From the NCBI RefSeq assembly GCF_943193085.1, contig NZ_CALPCU010000016.1, positions 1 to 50,153 of the forward strand: DNA of 50,153 bases. Reading direction: 5' to 3'. Origin of the DNA: Vermiculatibacterium agrestimuris (lineage in GTDB: Bacteria; Bacillota; Clostridia; Oscillospirales; Oscillospiraceae). The notes under the pieces are model-generated. The model ran no database searches, was not told the DNA's origin, and saw only the letters and a list, made by a program, of their open reading frames with translations. The position numbers and the translations under genes are program-made. How positions within the stretch are numbered: position 1 is the stretch's first letter; each line of letters starts with the position of its first letter. Of the stretch, positions 40,928 through 49,037 are shown piece after piece.

Positions 40928-42223
40928 TTAATATTCGCAGTGAAAACGCGCTTTGAACTCGCCGATCAGTTCATCACGAAAATCGGGATGGGCAATGCCG
41001 ATCAGCGCACGGGCCCGCTGACGCAAAGTATGCCCCTTCAATTGGGCAATTCCGTACTCCGTCACCACATAGTCCACATCGCACCGGCCGGTGGTAACGG
41101 CGGCCCCCGTGTCCAGCAGAGGAACGATCTTGGAGGTCTTTCCCTTTACCGTGGAGGACATGGCGATAATCGCCCGGCCGCCCTTGCTCCGGGCCGCTCC
41201 CCGAATGAAGTCCACCTGGCCGCCGGTACCGGAGATCTGCGTCATGCCAATGGTCTCAGAGGCCACCTGCCCCATCAGATCCACCTGCACGCAGGAGTTG
41301 ATGGACACCATGTTCTCATTCTGAGCGATCACATAGGGGTCGTTGACATAGTCCACCGGAGCCATGTACACGTCGGGATTGTGATCCACAAAGTCATACA
41401 GGCGCTGCGTCCCCATCAGAAAGGTCGCCACATACTTGCCCCGCCGAAGGGTCTTTTTCCCATTGGTGATCGCCCCAGCCTCCGCAAGCTCCACCACTCC
41501 GTCGGAGAACATTTCAGAGTGGATCCCCAGATCCTTTTTATCCTTCAAAAACAGCAGCACTGCATCGGGGATCGCGCCGATCCCCAGTTGAAGGGTGTCG
41601 CCGTCCCGGATCAGGGTGGCAACGTTCTTTCCAATGGCCTCCTCCACCGGGCCGATCTTGGGCGGCGCCAGAGGGATGGTGGGGGCGTTGTGGAGCACGA
41701 AACAGTCGATATCCTCCACCGCGATCTCGCTTGCGCCGTTCGTATAGGGCATGCACTCGTTGACCTGCGCGATCACGATTTTTGCCGCGGCGGCCGCGGC
41801 CATAGTGTAATCCACGGAGACCCCCAGAGAACACATCCCGTGCTCGTTGGGGGGCGTGACCTGGACCAGCGCCACATCCACTGGCAGGGTGCTCTGGAAG
41901 AGGGCGGGGATCTCGCTGAAATAACAGGGAGTGAAGTCTCCCCGTCCCTCCGCCACAGCGGCCTTGGTGGACGCGCCCACAAACAGGGCATTGTGGCGGA
42001 AATTCTTGCTGTACTCCGGCGCGCAATATTCCGAGTTCCCCTTGGCCACCATGTGAACGATCTCAACATTTTCATAGGCGGCGGCGTTGCGCACCATGGC
42101 GTCGACCAGATGCGAGGGCTCCGCGCAGGCGTGCCCCACCACCACCCGGTCGCCGGACTTGATCCGCTTCACTGCCGCGGCGGCGTCGGTAATGTGGGCT
42201 TCATAATAGGTCTTCCAATCCAT
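40928..42223 (-). CDS. abfT: 4-hydroxybutyrate CoA-transferase
   Basis: The 431-residue enzyme moves CoA from acetyl-CoA or butyryl-CoA to 4-hydroxybutyrate. It is of the AbfT/Cat2 class I CoA-transferase type: the catalytic glutamate is in GIHSEMFSDGVVEL (Glu 237), the oxyanion/CoA loop is QLGIGAIPDAV (about 212-222), and DFIRGAARSKGGRAI and VVTEYGIAQLKG mark the C-terminal domain. AAAGGAG precedes the ATG, within the end of the CGGC gene, which overlaps by 23 bases. It is the last gene of the operon and feeds the dehydratase AbfD. Confidence 0.92.
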   Translation of the reverse strand: MDWKTYYEAHITDAAAAVKRIKSGDRVVVGHACAEPSHLVDAMVRNAAAYENVEIVHMVAKGNSEYCAPEYSKNFRHNALFVGASTKAAVAEGRGDFTPCYFSEIPALFQSTLPVDVALVQVTPPNEHGMCSLGVSVDYTMAAAAAAKIVIAQVNECMPYTNGASEIAVEDIDCFVLHNAPTIPLAPPKIGPVEEAIGKNVATLIRDGDTLQLGIGAIPDAVLLFLKDKKDLGIHSEMFSDGVVELAEAGAITNGKKTLRRGKYVATFLMGTQRLYDFVDHNPDVYMAPVDYVNDPYVIAQNENMVSINSCVQVDLMGQVASETIGMTQISGTGGQVDFIRGAARSKGGRAIIAMSSTVKGKTSKIVPLLDTGAAVTTGRCDVDYVVTEYGIAQLKGHTLRQRARALIGIAHPDFRDELIGEFKARFHCEY

Positions 42224-42494
42224 CTTGTCCGCTCCTTTGCAGTATCATCAGCTCATCGGCGGCCCGGGGGACATCCTCTTCCTGGCACAGCATCACCACA
42301 GGTGCGTCCCCCAGTCCCTCCAGGCCGGCGCACCGGGCGGAGCAGCCGCACACCACCGCCAGCGCGTCATACCCCTTTCCGGAAGCGGCATTGACGAAGG
42401 CGGCACCGGGGCAGCTCTCCTTCAGGCGCCGGACGGCTGCAGCCCGGTCATATCTCGGGTTGCAGCCGCCGCAGTATTTGATCCCGACGGTCAT
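42201..42494 (-). CDS. 97-residue cysteine-rich CGGC-motif protein
   Basis: The small protein has seven cysteines: KYCGGCNPRYDR (Cys 8 and 11), Cys 28, VVCGCSARCAG (Cys 49, 51, 55) and Cys 70. The spacing suggests a metal or Fe-S site, or redox-active thiols. There is no signal or membrane segment. Its ATG overlaps the NifU-like stop (ATGA) with no separate ribosome site, so the two are translated together and probably in equal amounts. It sits between the Fe-S scaffold and the CoA-transferase, so a role in loading or protecting the dehydratase cluster is possible, but this is inference. I cannot name the family. Confidence 0.75.
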   Translation of the reverse strand: MTVGIKYCGGCNPRYDRAAAVRRLKESCPGAAFVNAASGKGYDALAVVCGCSARCAGLEGLGDAPVVMLCQEEDVPRAADELMILQRSGQDGLEDLL

Positions 42495-42772
42495 GGGCGG
42501 TTCCGGGTCAATATGGCTCTGGCCTGAGCCACCAGATCCTCGTCTACCCCGTCCACCAGGATCACATCCTTTACTTGTGGAACCGCTTCGGTGATGGCGC
42601 CGCGGATGAGCTCCTCCGTCGTAATGGAGGCCGCCGGACAGTCGGAGCAACATCCCAGCAGTTCAAAGCGATACACTCCGTTTTCATACCCGATGGAGCG
42701 GATCTCCCCTCCGTGCATAGCCAGTTGGGGCCGAACCTGCTCGTTGAGAACCTGCTCGATCTGTTCCAGCAT
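42491..42772 (-). CDS. NifU C-terminal domain Fe-S scaffold protein
   Basis: The 93-residue protein is a single Nfu-type domain: NEQVRPQLAMHGGEI, then the cluster-binding ELLGCCSDCPAASITTEELI (Cys 42 and 45, with an extra Cys 41) and VKDVILVDGVDEDL. Such domains carry and transfer [4Fe-4S] clusters. GGAGGAG lies before the ATG. It stands directly behind abfD, whose product needs a [4Fe-4S] cluster, so a dedicated maturation role is likely. It has nothing to do with nitrogen fixation here. Confidence 0.9.
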   Translation of the reverse strand: MLEQIEQVLNEQVRPQLAMHGGEIRSIGYENGVYRFELLGCCSDCPAASITTEELIRGAITEAVPQVKDVILVDGVDEDLVAQARAILTRNRP

Positions 42773-42837
42773 CCTCTTCTCCTCCTTGACAGGCGAACGC
42801 GTTGCGCCGGTAGTCTCCGAAGCGGCTCCACGGCAGA

Positions 42838-44289
42838 TCATTCGGTGATATGGGCCAGCTTCTTGGCCAGTTCCTTCTTGTGTTCCAGGTTCCCCTGCCG
42901 GGCGATCATGATCCGCTGGGCCTGGGGAGAGCCGGCGCCGTGCATGCTCTCGGTGCGGTAGCCCACCGCCGCGGTGCCCAGGGCGAGATTCTCGATCAAA
43001 CGCATGATGCGCAGCCGGTTCTCCGTGGACACCGTGTTGATCCCTCTCAGATACTTGTCGATCACGGGCCCCAGCTTCTCGTCCCGGAAGTCGGCCTCCG
43101 AGGGGGCGGTCACCATCAGGCCACCGGCCACGTCCTCCGCCAGGCGGACGATCTCATAGGGGAAGCGGGTAACGTTCTGCTTGCACACGTTGGCCAGCAG
43201 CAGGTCAATGATGTAGTTGCCGCTCTCGGTGGGGTGGCCCTCAGCGGAGCAGGCGATGCCGCAGCAGTACAGGGTCTCATTCAGATGGGTCATCTCAATG
43301 AGCTTGTCCTTGATGTGGCTGGCCTTGGCCGCGCCGTTGTAATCGGCGGCCACGGCGGCGGCGCCGATGAGCACATCGCCCACGCCCACCTTGCATCCGC
43401 CATAGCTCTGCCGGTGGTAGCCGGCGAAGCGCTCCACCATCATTCCGGCAAACTCCGTCTCCCCGTTGAGGAAAATGCGCTCGTTGGGAACGAACACATC
43501 GTCAAACACGGTCAGGGCCTCCACGCCGCCAAACTCGGCGTTGCCCACGTCCATATCGGAGTTCTCCAGCTTGCGGGTGTCGCAGCTCTGGCGGCCAATG
43601 ATCATGTAAATGCCCTTGGTGTCCATGGGAACTGCGAAGGAGACCGCATAGTCCTTATCCTCCGGCTTCATGGACTGGGTGGGCATCACGATGATCTCAT
43701 GGCTGTTCAGCGCGCCGGTCTGATGCATTTTCGCGCCCCGCACCACGATGCCGTCGGGGCGGCGCTCCACCACCCGCAGAAACAGGTCGGGATCCTCCTG
43801 GGCGTGAGGGGCCTTGGAGCGGTCGCCCTTCACGTCGGTCATGGCCCCGTCCACCGTCAGGTCGTTGGCCTGGCAGTAGGTCATGAATTTCCGGAAATTT
43901 TCATGGTAGCTGGTTCCACACTTCTTATCGGTCTCATAGGTGGTGGAGAACACGGCGTTAAAGGCGTCCATACCCACGCAGCGCTGGAAGCAGGCGGCGG
44001 TCTTCTGGCCCAGCAGCCGCTGCATCTTCACCTTCTTGATCAAATCGTCGGTGGACTGGTGGATGTGGGTAAAACGGTTCACCCGCTCCCCGGTGTAGGG
44101 GGAAACGGCGGTCATAAGATCCTCGTATTCCGGCATCTGGGCCAGGTCATAGGTCATGCGCACACTGTTGAGGGAGGGGCGCAGGATGGGGTCGTCCACA
44201 GGGGATTCCACCCGCTTGCCGAACATGTAGACCTGCATATTCATCTTTCGGATGGATTCGATGTACTGTTCGCCGGTCATGAGAGCCAT
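42838..44289 (-). CDS. abfD: 4-hydroxybutyryl-CoA dehydratase/vinylacetyl-CoA isomerase
   Basis: The 483-residue flavoprotein removes water from 4-hydroxybutyryl-CoA by a radical mechanism to give crotonyl-CoA. The four cluster ligands known in Clostridium aminobutyricum (Cys 99, Cys 103, His 292, Cys 299) are here as ACFQRCVGMDAFN (Cys 100 and 104) and GYHRQSYGGCKVG (His and Cys seven apart). The FAD region MHQTGALNSHEIIVMPT and the length also fit; this separates it from plain 4-hydroxyphenylacetate hydroxylases of the same superfamily. It is the key enzyme of the operon. Confidence 0.95.
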   Translation of the reverse strand: MALMTGEQYIESIRKMNMQVYMFGKRVESPVDDPILRPSLNSVRMTYDLAQMPEYEDLMTAVSPYTGERVNRFTHIHQSTDDLIKKVKMQRLLGQKTAACFQRCVGMDAFNAVFSTTYETDKKCGTSYHENFRKFMTYCQANDLTVDGAMTDVKGDRSKAPHAQEDPDLFLRVVERRPDGIVVRGAKMHQTGALNSHEIIVMPTQSMKPEDKDYAVSFAVPMDTKGIYMIIGRQSCDTRKLENSDMDVGNAEFGGVEALTVFDDVFVPNERIFLNGETEFAGMMVERFAGYHRQSYGGCKVGVGDVLIGAAAVAADYNGAAKASHIKDKLIEMTHLNETLYCCGIACSAEGHPTESGNYIIDLLLANVCKQNVTRFPYEIVRLAEDVAGGLMVTAPSEADFRDEKLGPVIDKYLRGINTVSTENRLRIMRLIENLALGTAAVGYRTESMHGAGSPQAQRIMIARQGNLEHKKELAKKLAHITE

Positions 44290-44313
44290 AGTGATTCCTC
44301 CTCGGTGATCATG

Positions 44314-45429
44314 TCAATACAGTTCCTGATAAATTTTCAGCACCCGGGCCTCATCCAGGGGGACAAAATTGTTGCCCATCAGCCGGCCCTGGGTCTCCAT
44401 CACGCTCTTGGTGAACACGGCCAACTCCTCCTGCCGAACGCCGTACTCATGCAGCGCCTTTTTGGGCAGGATCTGATCGAGCAGCTCCTCCAGCTTGTCA
44501 TAGACCTGGGCCACATCACAGCCCAGCAGCCCGGCCAAATAGGCGTTCATCACCGCGATCTCGCCGTCCTGCTTGATCTCCATGTAATTTTTCAGAACGC
44601 CGGTAAACATGGCGTAGTTGCTCTCCCCGTGGGGGACATGGTATGTCCCCCCCAGAGGATAGCTCATGGCGTGTACGGCCGCGCAGCCGGCGGTGCCGAA
44701 GGCAAGCCCCGCATAGTTGGAGGCGATGAGGAAATCCTTCAGCAGCGGCAGCCGGGCCTGCTCCCCCTCCCGGGCGATCACCTGATAGCCCCGGATGATC
44801 ATTTCGATGGCCTTATAGCCAAAGAGCTTGGTATAAGCTGTGGCCTTGGGGGACAGAGAGGACTCCACGGCGTGAACCAGGGCGTCGATGGAGCTGGTGG
44901 CGAACACCGCGAAGGGAAGGCCCTTCAAAAGCTCCGGGATCAGAATGGCTGCGTCGGCGTACATGGCGGGGCCCACCAGTCCCATCTTGGTGCCCAAGCG
45001 GGTGCGGTTCAGGATGGAGATGTTTGTGACCTCACTGCCAGTGCCGCAGGTGGTGGGCAGGATGATGAGGCTGCGCCGCTTGGGCAGCTCCGGGGCCATA
45101 TCGTAGAGGGCGTCGATGGACTCCTCTCCGGCCACGGCCAACACCTTCGCGATGTCGATGATCGTGCCGCCGCCGATGGCGACGATCCGCTTGCAGCCCG
45201 CTTTGACCATATCGCGGACAATGGCCTCCGTCATAACGTCGGTGGGCTCCCCCGCTCCGTACTTCTCCTGGTAGATGACGGAGCACTCCAGCCCCATCTC
45301 TCCGAAGTAAGGCCGGTAGATATACTCATTGGTGAGGATCAGATCGGAAGCGTCCAGATGAAATTCCTCAACAAATTCCCGGCAGGTATCGAAGCTGTAC
45401 AGCTCAGGCTTGAAAATGATCTCTCTCAT
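44314..45429 (-). CDS. 4-hydroxybutyrate dehydrogenase (iron-containing ADH)
   Basis: The 371-residue group III alcohol dehydrogenase should reduce succinate semialdehyde to 4-hydroxybutyrate with NADH. The cofactor motif is AIGGGTIIDIAKVLA, then LPTTCGTGSEVTN, and the metal ligands in SSIDALVHAVESSLSP and the HAMSYPLGGTYHVPHGESN stretch. The N-terminus FKPELYSFDTCREFV is typical of 4HbD/AbfH rather than butanol dehydrogenases. Its ATG overlaps the transporter stop (ATGA) and it precedes abfD by 24 bases. Confidence 0.92.
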   Translation of the reverse strand: MREIIFKPELYSFDTCREFVEEFHLDASDLILTNEYIYRPYFGEMGLECSVIYQEKYGAGEPTDVMTEAIVRDMVKAGCKRIVAIGGGTIIDIAKVLAVAGEESIDALYDMAPELPKRRSLIILPTTCGTGSEVTNISILNRTRLGTKMGLVGPAMYADAAILIPELLKGLPFAVFATSSIDALVHAVESSLSPKATAYTKLFGYKAIEMIIRGYQVIAREGEQARLPLLKDFLIASNYAGLAFGTAGCAAVHAMSYPLGGTYHVPHGESNYAMFTGVLKNYMEIKQDGEIAVMNAYLAGLLGCDVAQVYDKLEELLDQILPKKALHEYGVRQEELAVFTKSVMETQGRLMGNNFVPLDEARVLKIYQELY

Positions 45430-46625
45430 GCGTCCTCGCCCTTTCCGGCAGCGGCCGCGGCTTGATTTATCTTATTCTGGCGGATCATACGGGGGATGGA
45501 GATAAAGATGGGGATGATGATAGTGAACAGAGCGATGTTGCCCAGAGCGGTGTAGCCCTTTTTGACCAGGGTGATCAGGCCCACCGAGGACAGGAGACCG
45601 CAGGCCAGCAGGAAGGCAAAGGACAGGACGAAGAACTTGACCTTGTGGGAGACCTTCTCTGTCTTCCAGACCTTGGCCCAGCGGTTGGAGAAGTTGAAGG
45701 TGAAGCTGGGGGCGGTGGAGATCACGGCCAGCATCACGACCACCCAATAGATAGCGGTGAGCGCGGAAGAGAAGTACTTCTGGCAGATCATCAGAATGGG
45801 GGTGCCGGAAATGACCTCGGGCATAAAGGGCAGAACGATGGCGCCGGTGATGCCGAAGAGCAGGGTGACCAGAACGCCCATCATCACGCCGGAGCCAATG
45901 GCATCCCGGCGATCCCGCAGCTGGTCGGCGTAGTTACTCATGGTGGAGCCCCAGGCAGAGGTGTTGAAGCAGTAGGACAGGAACAGGAAGAAGTGGGCCT
46001 TCACCGTAGTGCCGGTCCAGTCCAGGCCCTCCTGGAAATTGCCGATGCGGCTTGCGAGCACGTCGCCCCGAATGTTGATAACGGCGGCCAGGATCACCAC
46101 AAGGGCGACGATCAGGGCGATGGTCATAGCGGAGTTGAACTTGCGCAGGAACGCCGCGCCGTACATGGTGAGGAATGCAAAGAGAACAATGCCGAGGATG
46201 GTAGCCGCAAGCATGGGAACGCCGAACAGGGAGTTCATCAGCTCGCTGAACAGGGCCACGGTGGCGGCCACGTTGACCAGACCCTTGAGGGTGGTGAAAA
46301 TGTCAAAAAAGACTGTGACAATGGCGCGGATCAAGGGGTTGGACTGAGGCTTATCCACGCCGTAAAGGGCCAGATAGTACTCATTGTAGTTGTTGACCTT
46401 GTAGACACGCACAAATTCCAGGCCCACAGCACAGAAGAAGGACATGAAGGCACAGAACATGGCCAGCCACACGATGGCCCAGCCGCCGCCCAGGGTGACA
46501 ATGTAAGTAGACGCATAGGTACCGGCAGCCATGTTCGCGCCGCAGTAGGTACCGAACATCAGGGCTCCCAGGCCAAACCAGATCGAAAATGTTTTTGCGA
46601 AACCGCCTTTTTCTTTCTTTTCCAT
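45426..46625 (-). CDS. APC/LeuT-fold transporter (YkvI-like membrane protein)
   Basis: The 399-residue integral membrane protein has about ten to eleven hydrophobic segments. It opens with FSIWFGLGALMFGTYCGANMAAGTY, where the broken first helix holds glycines as in LeuT-fold carriers. Later come ITGAIVLPFMPEVISGTP and a hydrophilic tail, KINQAAAAAGKGED. It most resembles the YkvI-type proteins, whose substrates are mostly unknown. Its place before the 4-hydroxybutyrate dehydrogenase, with overlapping start and stop, suggests it imports the operon's growth substrate, such as an amino acid, or moves a product. AAAGGAG precedes the ATG. Confidence 0.75.
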   Translation of the reverse strand: MEKKEKGGFAKTFSIWFGLGALMFGTYCGANMAAGTYASTYIVTLGGGWAIVWLAMFCAFMSFFCAVGLEFVRVYKVNNYNEYYLALYGVDKPQSNPLIRAIVTVFFDIFTTLKGLVNVAATVALFSELMNSLFGVPMLAATILGIVLFAFLTMYGAAFLRKFNSAMTIALIVALVVILAAVINIRGDVLASRIGNFQEGLDWTGTTVKAHFFLFLSYCFNTSAWGSTMSNYADQLRDRRDAIGSGVMMGVLVTLLFGITGAIVLPFMPEVISGTPILMICQKYFSSALTAIYWVVVMLAVISTAPSFTFNFSNRWAKVWKTEKVSHKVKFFVLSFAFLLACGLLSSVGLITLVKKGYTALGNIALFTIIIPIFISIPRMIRQNKINQAAAAAGKGEDA

Positions 46626-46665
46626 AATGTTTTCTCCTTTCTCTGTTGAAACACAAATGTATGGC

Positions 46666-47940
46666 TCACTGGGTCATGATCTTGAGAATGGTACGGTCTG
46701 TACCCCGCATCCCCTCCTTGGCCAGGACACCCACATTGACCACCGTATCGTGAAGATCCCCGCCAATGATACCGTCTCCGGGCTGGAAGTTGTTGCCGCT
46801 GAGATACATTTTGTAGCCCAGGATCCCCGCGTCCACGCTCTCGGCGATCTTGGCCGCGCAGGAGGGCTTTGCCCCGTCGCAAATGGTGCCGGACAGGATG
46901 GCTACAGCGTTGATGATGGTGTGGCCGATGGCCTTCTCATCCGCCCCCTGGAGGTAGGCGATGGCGGCCCCGGCCCCTACGCCGGCACTGATGGCGCCGC
47001 AGTAGGCGGAGAGCACCCCGATGCCCGCCTTCTGGTAGCAGGTCACCAGGTCGCTGACAATAAGGGCCCGGTACATCTTTTCCTCACTGACGCCCAGGTG
47101 CTTGGCGTACCGGTAAACCGGCATGGAAGCGGTGATCCCCTGGTTGCCGGAGCCGGAGACGATGACCACCGGCATCTCACAGCCGCTCATCCGGGCATCG
47201 CTGCCCGCGGCGGCCCAGGCCCGGGCCTCGAACTTGATGTCATCCCCGTACTCCTGCAGAAGAGTGGAGCCAATGTTGGCGCCCCAGCTGTTCTTCAAGC
47301 CCTCCTCGGCAATGGCGCTGTTACAGCGCAGCTGCCGCTCCAGCAGATCCTTTACCAGGGAGAGATCCACCTCGTTGGCAAAGGCCAGGATATTGGGCAG
47401 GCTCAGAAGGCTTCGGTCGGCCTCTTCCCCGTTGCCGGTCGTGTCATCCAGGGCTTTTTCCAGCTGGATCTTGCCATCCTTTTCGATGTAGACAATATTG
47501 TTGTGGTGGTCGGCGATCCGCACCGTGGCCCAGTGTTCCCCAGCCCAGCCGGTGAGCTGAATGTCCAGCAGGTGGGGGGTGTCGGGACAGACGATCTCAA
47601 TGGGCGTGTTCTCGCTGTAGGCGGCAATGGCCGGATGCCTGGCCTTGTCCACCGAGGAGATGACCTGGAGCTCCCGGTCGGCGTCCCCGGCCACCACACC
47701 GGCGGCGATGGCCGCCTTGGTGCCCTTGAGCCCGCCGGTATTGGGCACGATCACGCTCTTCACATTCTTCAGAATGTTGCCGGAGACCTCGGCCCGGATC
47801 TTCTCCGGCTCCGCCCCCAGGATCTGACGCATTTTCGCCGCGCAGTAGGCCAGGGCGATGGGCTCGGTACAGCCCGTGGCCATCTTCAGTTCTTCGTTCA
47901 AAATGCCCACAAAGGCAGCTTGGATCTCAGGTGTCAGCAT
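46666..47940 (-). CDS. CyuA/UPF0597 family (L-cysteine desulfidase/serine dehydratase alpha-like)
   Basis: The 424-residue protein matches the CyuA/YhaM family, whose studied members use a [4Fe-4S] cluster to split L-cysteine to pyruvate, ammonia and sulfide. The family signature is ATGCTEPIALAYCAAK (Cys 24), with further conserved parts NTGGLKGTKAAIAAG, SGSGNQGITASMPV, VTCYQKAGIGVLSAYCGAIS and GTICDGAKPSCAAKI. The cluster cysteines appear to be present. AAGGAG precedes the ATG. Between a UroD-like gene and a transporter in a 4-hydroxybutyrate operon, the real substrate may be another amino acid. I can support the family, not the substrate. Confidence 0.85.
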   Translation of the reverse strand: MLTPEIQAAFVGILNEELKMATGCTEPIALAYCAAKMRQILGAEPEKIRAEVSGNILKNVKSVIVPNTGGLKGTKAAIAAGVVAGDADRELQVISSVDKARHPAIAAYSENTPIEIVCPDTPHLLDIQLTGWAGEHWATVRIADHHNNIVYIEKDGKIQLEKALDDTTGNGEEADRSLLSLPNILAFANEVDLSLVKDLLERQLRCNSAIAEEGLKNSWGANIGSTLLQEYGDDIKFEARAWAAAGSDARMSGCEMPVVIVSGSGNQGITASMPVYRYAKHLGVSEEKMYRALIVSDLVTCYQKAGIGVLSAYCGAISAGVGAGAAIAYLQGADEKAIGHTIINAVAILSGTICDGAKPSCAAKIAESVDAGILGYKMYLSGNNFQPGDGIIGGDLHDTVVNVGVLAKEGMRGTDRTILKIMTQ

Positions 47941-47952
47941 GGTGTTTTCTCC

Positions 47953-48954
47953 TTAATGCTTTTCGGCATACTCAATGGCAGCGTCGCGAACCCAATTGAA
48001 CCGGTCGTCATCAATGTTGTAGGGCACGGTGCAGTCGGCGCCGATCATAACGCCCACCTGGCCGCACTCGTCCAGGATCTTCCAGGTGGCCTCCTTGACC
48101 TCTTCCCTGGTTCCCTTGTCAATAATGCCATCCTGGGCAAAGCCGCCGAAGACAGGCTTGCCACCGAAGACCTTTCTGCCCTCGCTGAGGGAGACCTTCT
48201 CCGCATATACGGCAATGTTATACGCCGCGGCGGGATAGTTCTTGAACAGCTCCAGGTTGTTGCGCGCACCGGTGAAGCCGCAGATATGCAGCAGGTTGAT
48301 GGCGCTGAGCTTGTTGGCGTGTTCCATGACCCGCAGGTCGGAGGGAGTGACGAACTTGGTGAACATCTCGTCGGGGAAATACTGGTTGCGGTTCTGAACG
48401 CTGAAGTACATTCCGTCCACGCCGCACTCCTTCAGAAGCATCTCGTTGTACTCGATGATGGTATCGGTGAGAATGTCCAGGGCGCAGAACACGGAGTCGG
48501 GATCTTCCTCCAGCCATTTGGGAAGACGGGGATTGGGGTTGGTCATGCCGTCCAGGCTGCCCCGCAGCACCCGGATGGCGGAGAAGCCGGTGGCATAGAT
48601 GGGGGCATCCTTGCCCTCGTAGATCTCCATGACCCGCTGGGTCAGCTCCTTGGTCTTCTTGCCAAACAGGGAGTTCACGGAGGGGGGCTGGATCTTCCGC
48701 AGGTCAGAGGGCTTCTCCACGAAGGAGGTGTCCAGAGGCAAAACCATCAGAGAGTCATTCATAACCTTGATCACATCGGGATCAAAGACAGCCAGAGCTT
48801 CCCGGTGACCTTCGATGTTCCTCTCGAAAGCCTCAGGCAGTTCCAAACCCTTTTCCATCAGATCAGGGCCACAGAAATGGTGGAAAAAGGCCACAGGAAC
48901 GCGATCTACGGGCTCATTTGCCAGGAATTTCATGAATCTTTCACGCTTTGTCAT
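47953..48954 (-). CDS. uroporphyrinogen decarboxylase-like protein (PF01208)
   Basis: The 333-residue TIM-barrel protein resembles the HemE/MtaA superfamily: TKRERFMKFLANEPVDRVPV at the start, NEMLLKECGVDGMYFSVQNR, LLHICGFTGARNN, and GVMIGADCTVPY near the end. Members outside heme synthesis are often methyltransferases that work with corrinoid proteins, with zinc bound by His and Cys; HICG and GADC provide such residues here. No corrinoid-binding protein is nearby, so the role is unclear. AGAGGT lies before the ATG. It is the first gene of the operon, so its product may begin the pathway. Confidence 0.8.
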   Translation of the reverse strand: MTKRERFMKFLANEPVDRVPVAFFHHFCGPDLMEKGLELPEAFERNIEGHREALAVFDPDVIKVMNDSLMVLPLDTSFVEKPSDLRKIQPPSVNSLFGKKTKELTQRVMEIYEGKDAPIYATGFSAIRVLRGSLDGMTNPNPRLPKWLEEDPDSVFCALDILTDTIIEYNEMLLKECGVDGMYFSVQNRNQYFPDEMFTKFVTPSDLRVMEHANKLSAINLLHICGFTGARNNLELFKNYPAAAYNIAVYAEKVSLSEGRKVFGGKPVFGGFAQDGIIDKGTREEVKEATWKILDECGQVGVMIGADCTVPYNIDDDRFNWVRDAAIEYAEKH

Positions 48955-48986
48955 AGAACTACCTCTTTCTTTCTCAAATTTAGGAT

Positions 48987-49037
48987 TTGACATCCTTGCC
49001 ATATTTAGATTATCATAGAAGTGGTTTTTTGTATAAT
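48987..49037 (+). promoter_or_regulatory. candidate promoters of the LysR gene
   Basis: Two options: TTGACA (48987-48992) with TATCAT (49011-49016), spacer 18; or TTATCA (49010-49015) with a perfect TATAAT (49032-49037), spacer 16. Both would give divergent transcription facing the operon, with shared regulatory DNA. Confidence 0.45.
49009..49036 (-). promoter_or_regulatory. candidate promoter of the 4-hydroxybutyrate operon
   Basis: On the minus strand TTATAC (49031-49036) and GATAAT (49009-49014) with a 16-base spacer. It completely overlaps the plus-strand candidate for the LysR gene. A weak dyad of the T-N11-A kind expected for LysR proteins (TATGATAATCTAAATA) lies at the downstream edge. 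Confidence 0.45.

Noticed and set aside
42491..42772. nifU as a sign of nitrogen fixation
   Set aside because: Only the small Nfu-type C-terminal domain is present and no nif structural genes are near; general Fe-S work is the better reading.
42850..45465. 871-codon plus-strand open frame opposite abfD and the dehydrogenase
   Set aside because: It runs through two well-supported genes and their gap, without ribosome site or motif.
46627..48990. 787-codon plus-strand open frame opposite the CyuA- and UroD-like genes
   Set aside because: Antisense shadow; spans two real genes and has shadow-like amino-acid composition.
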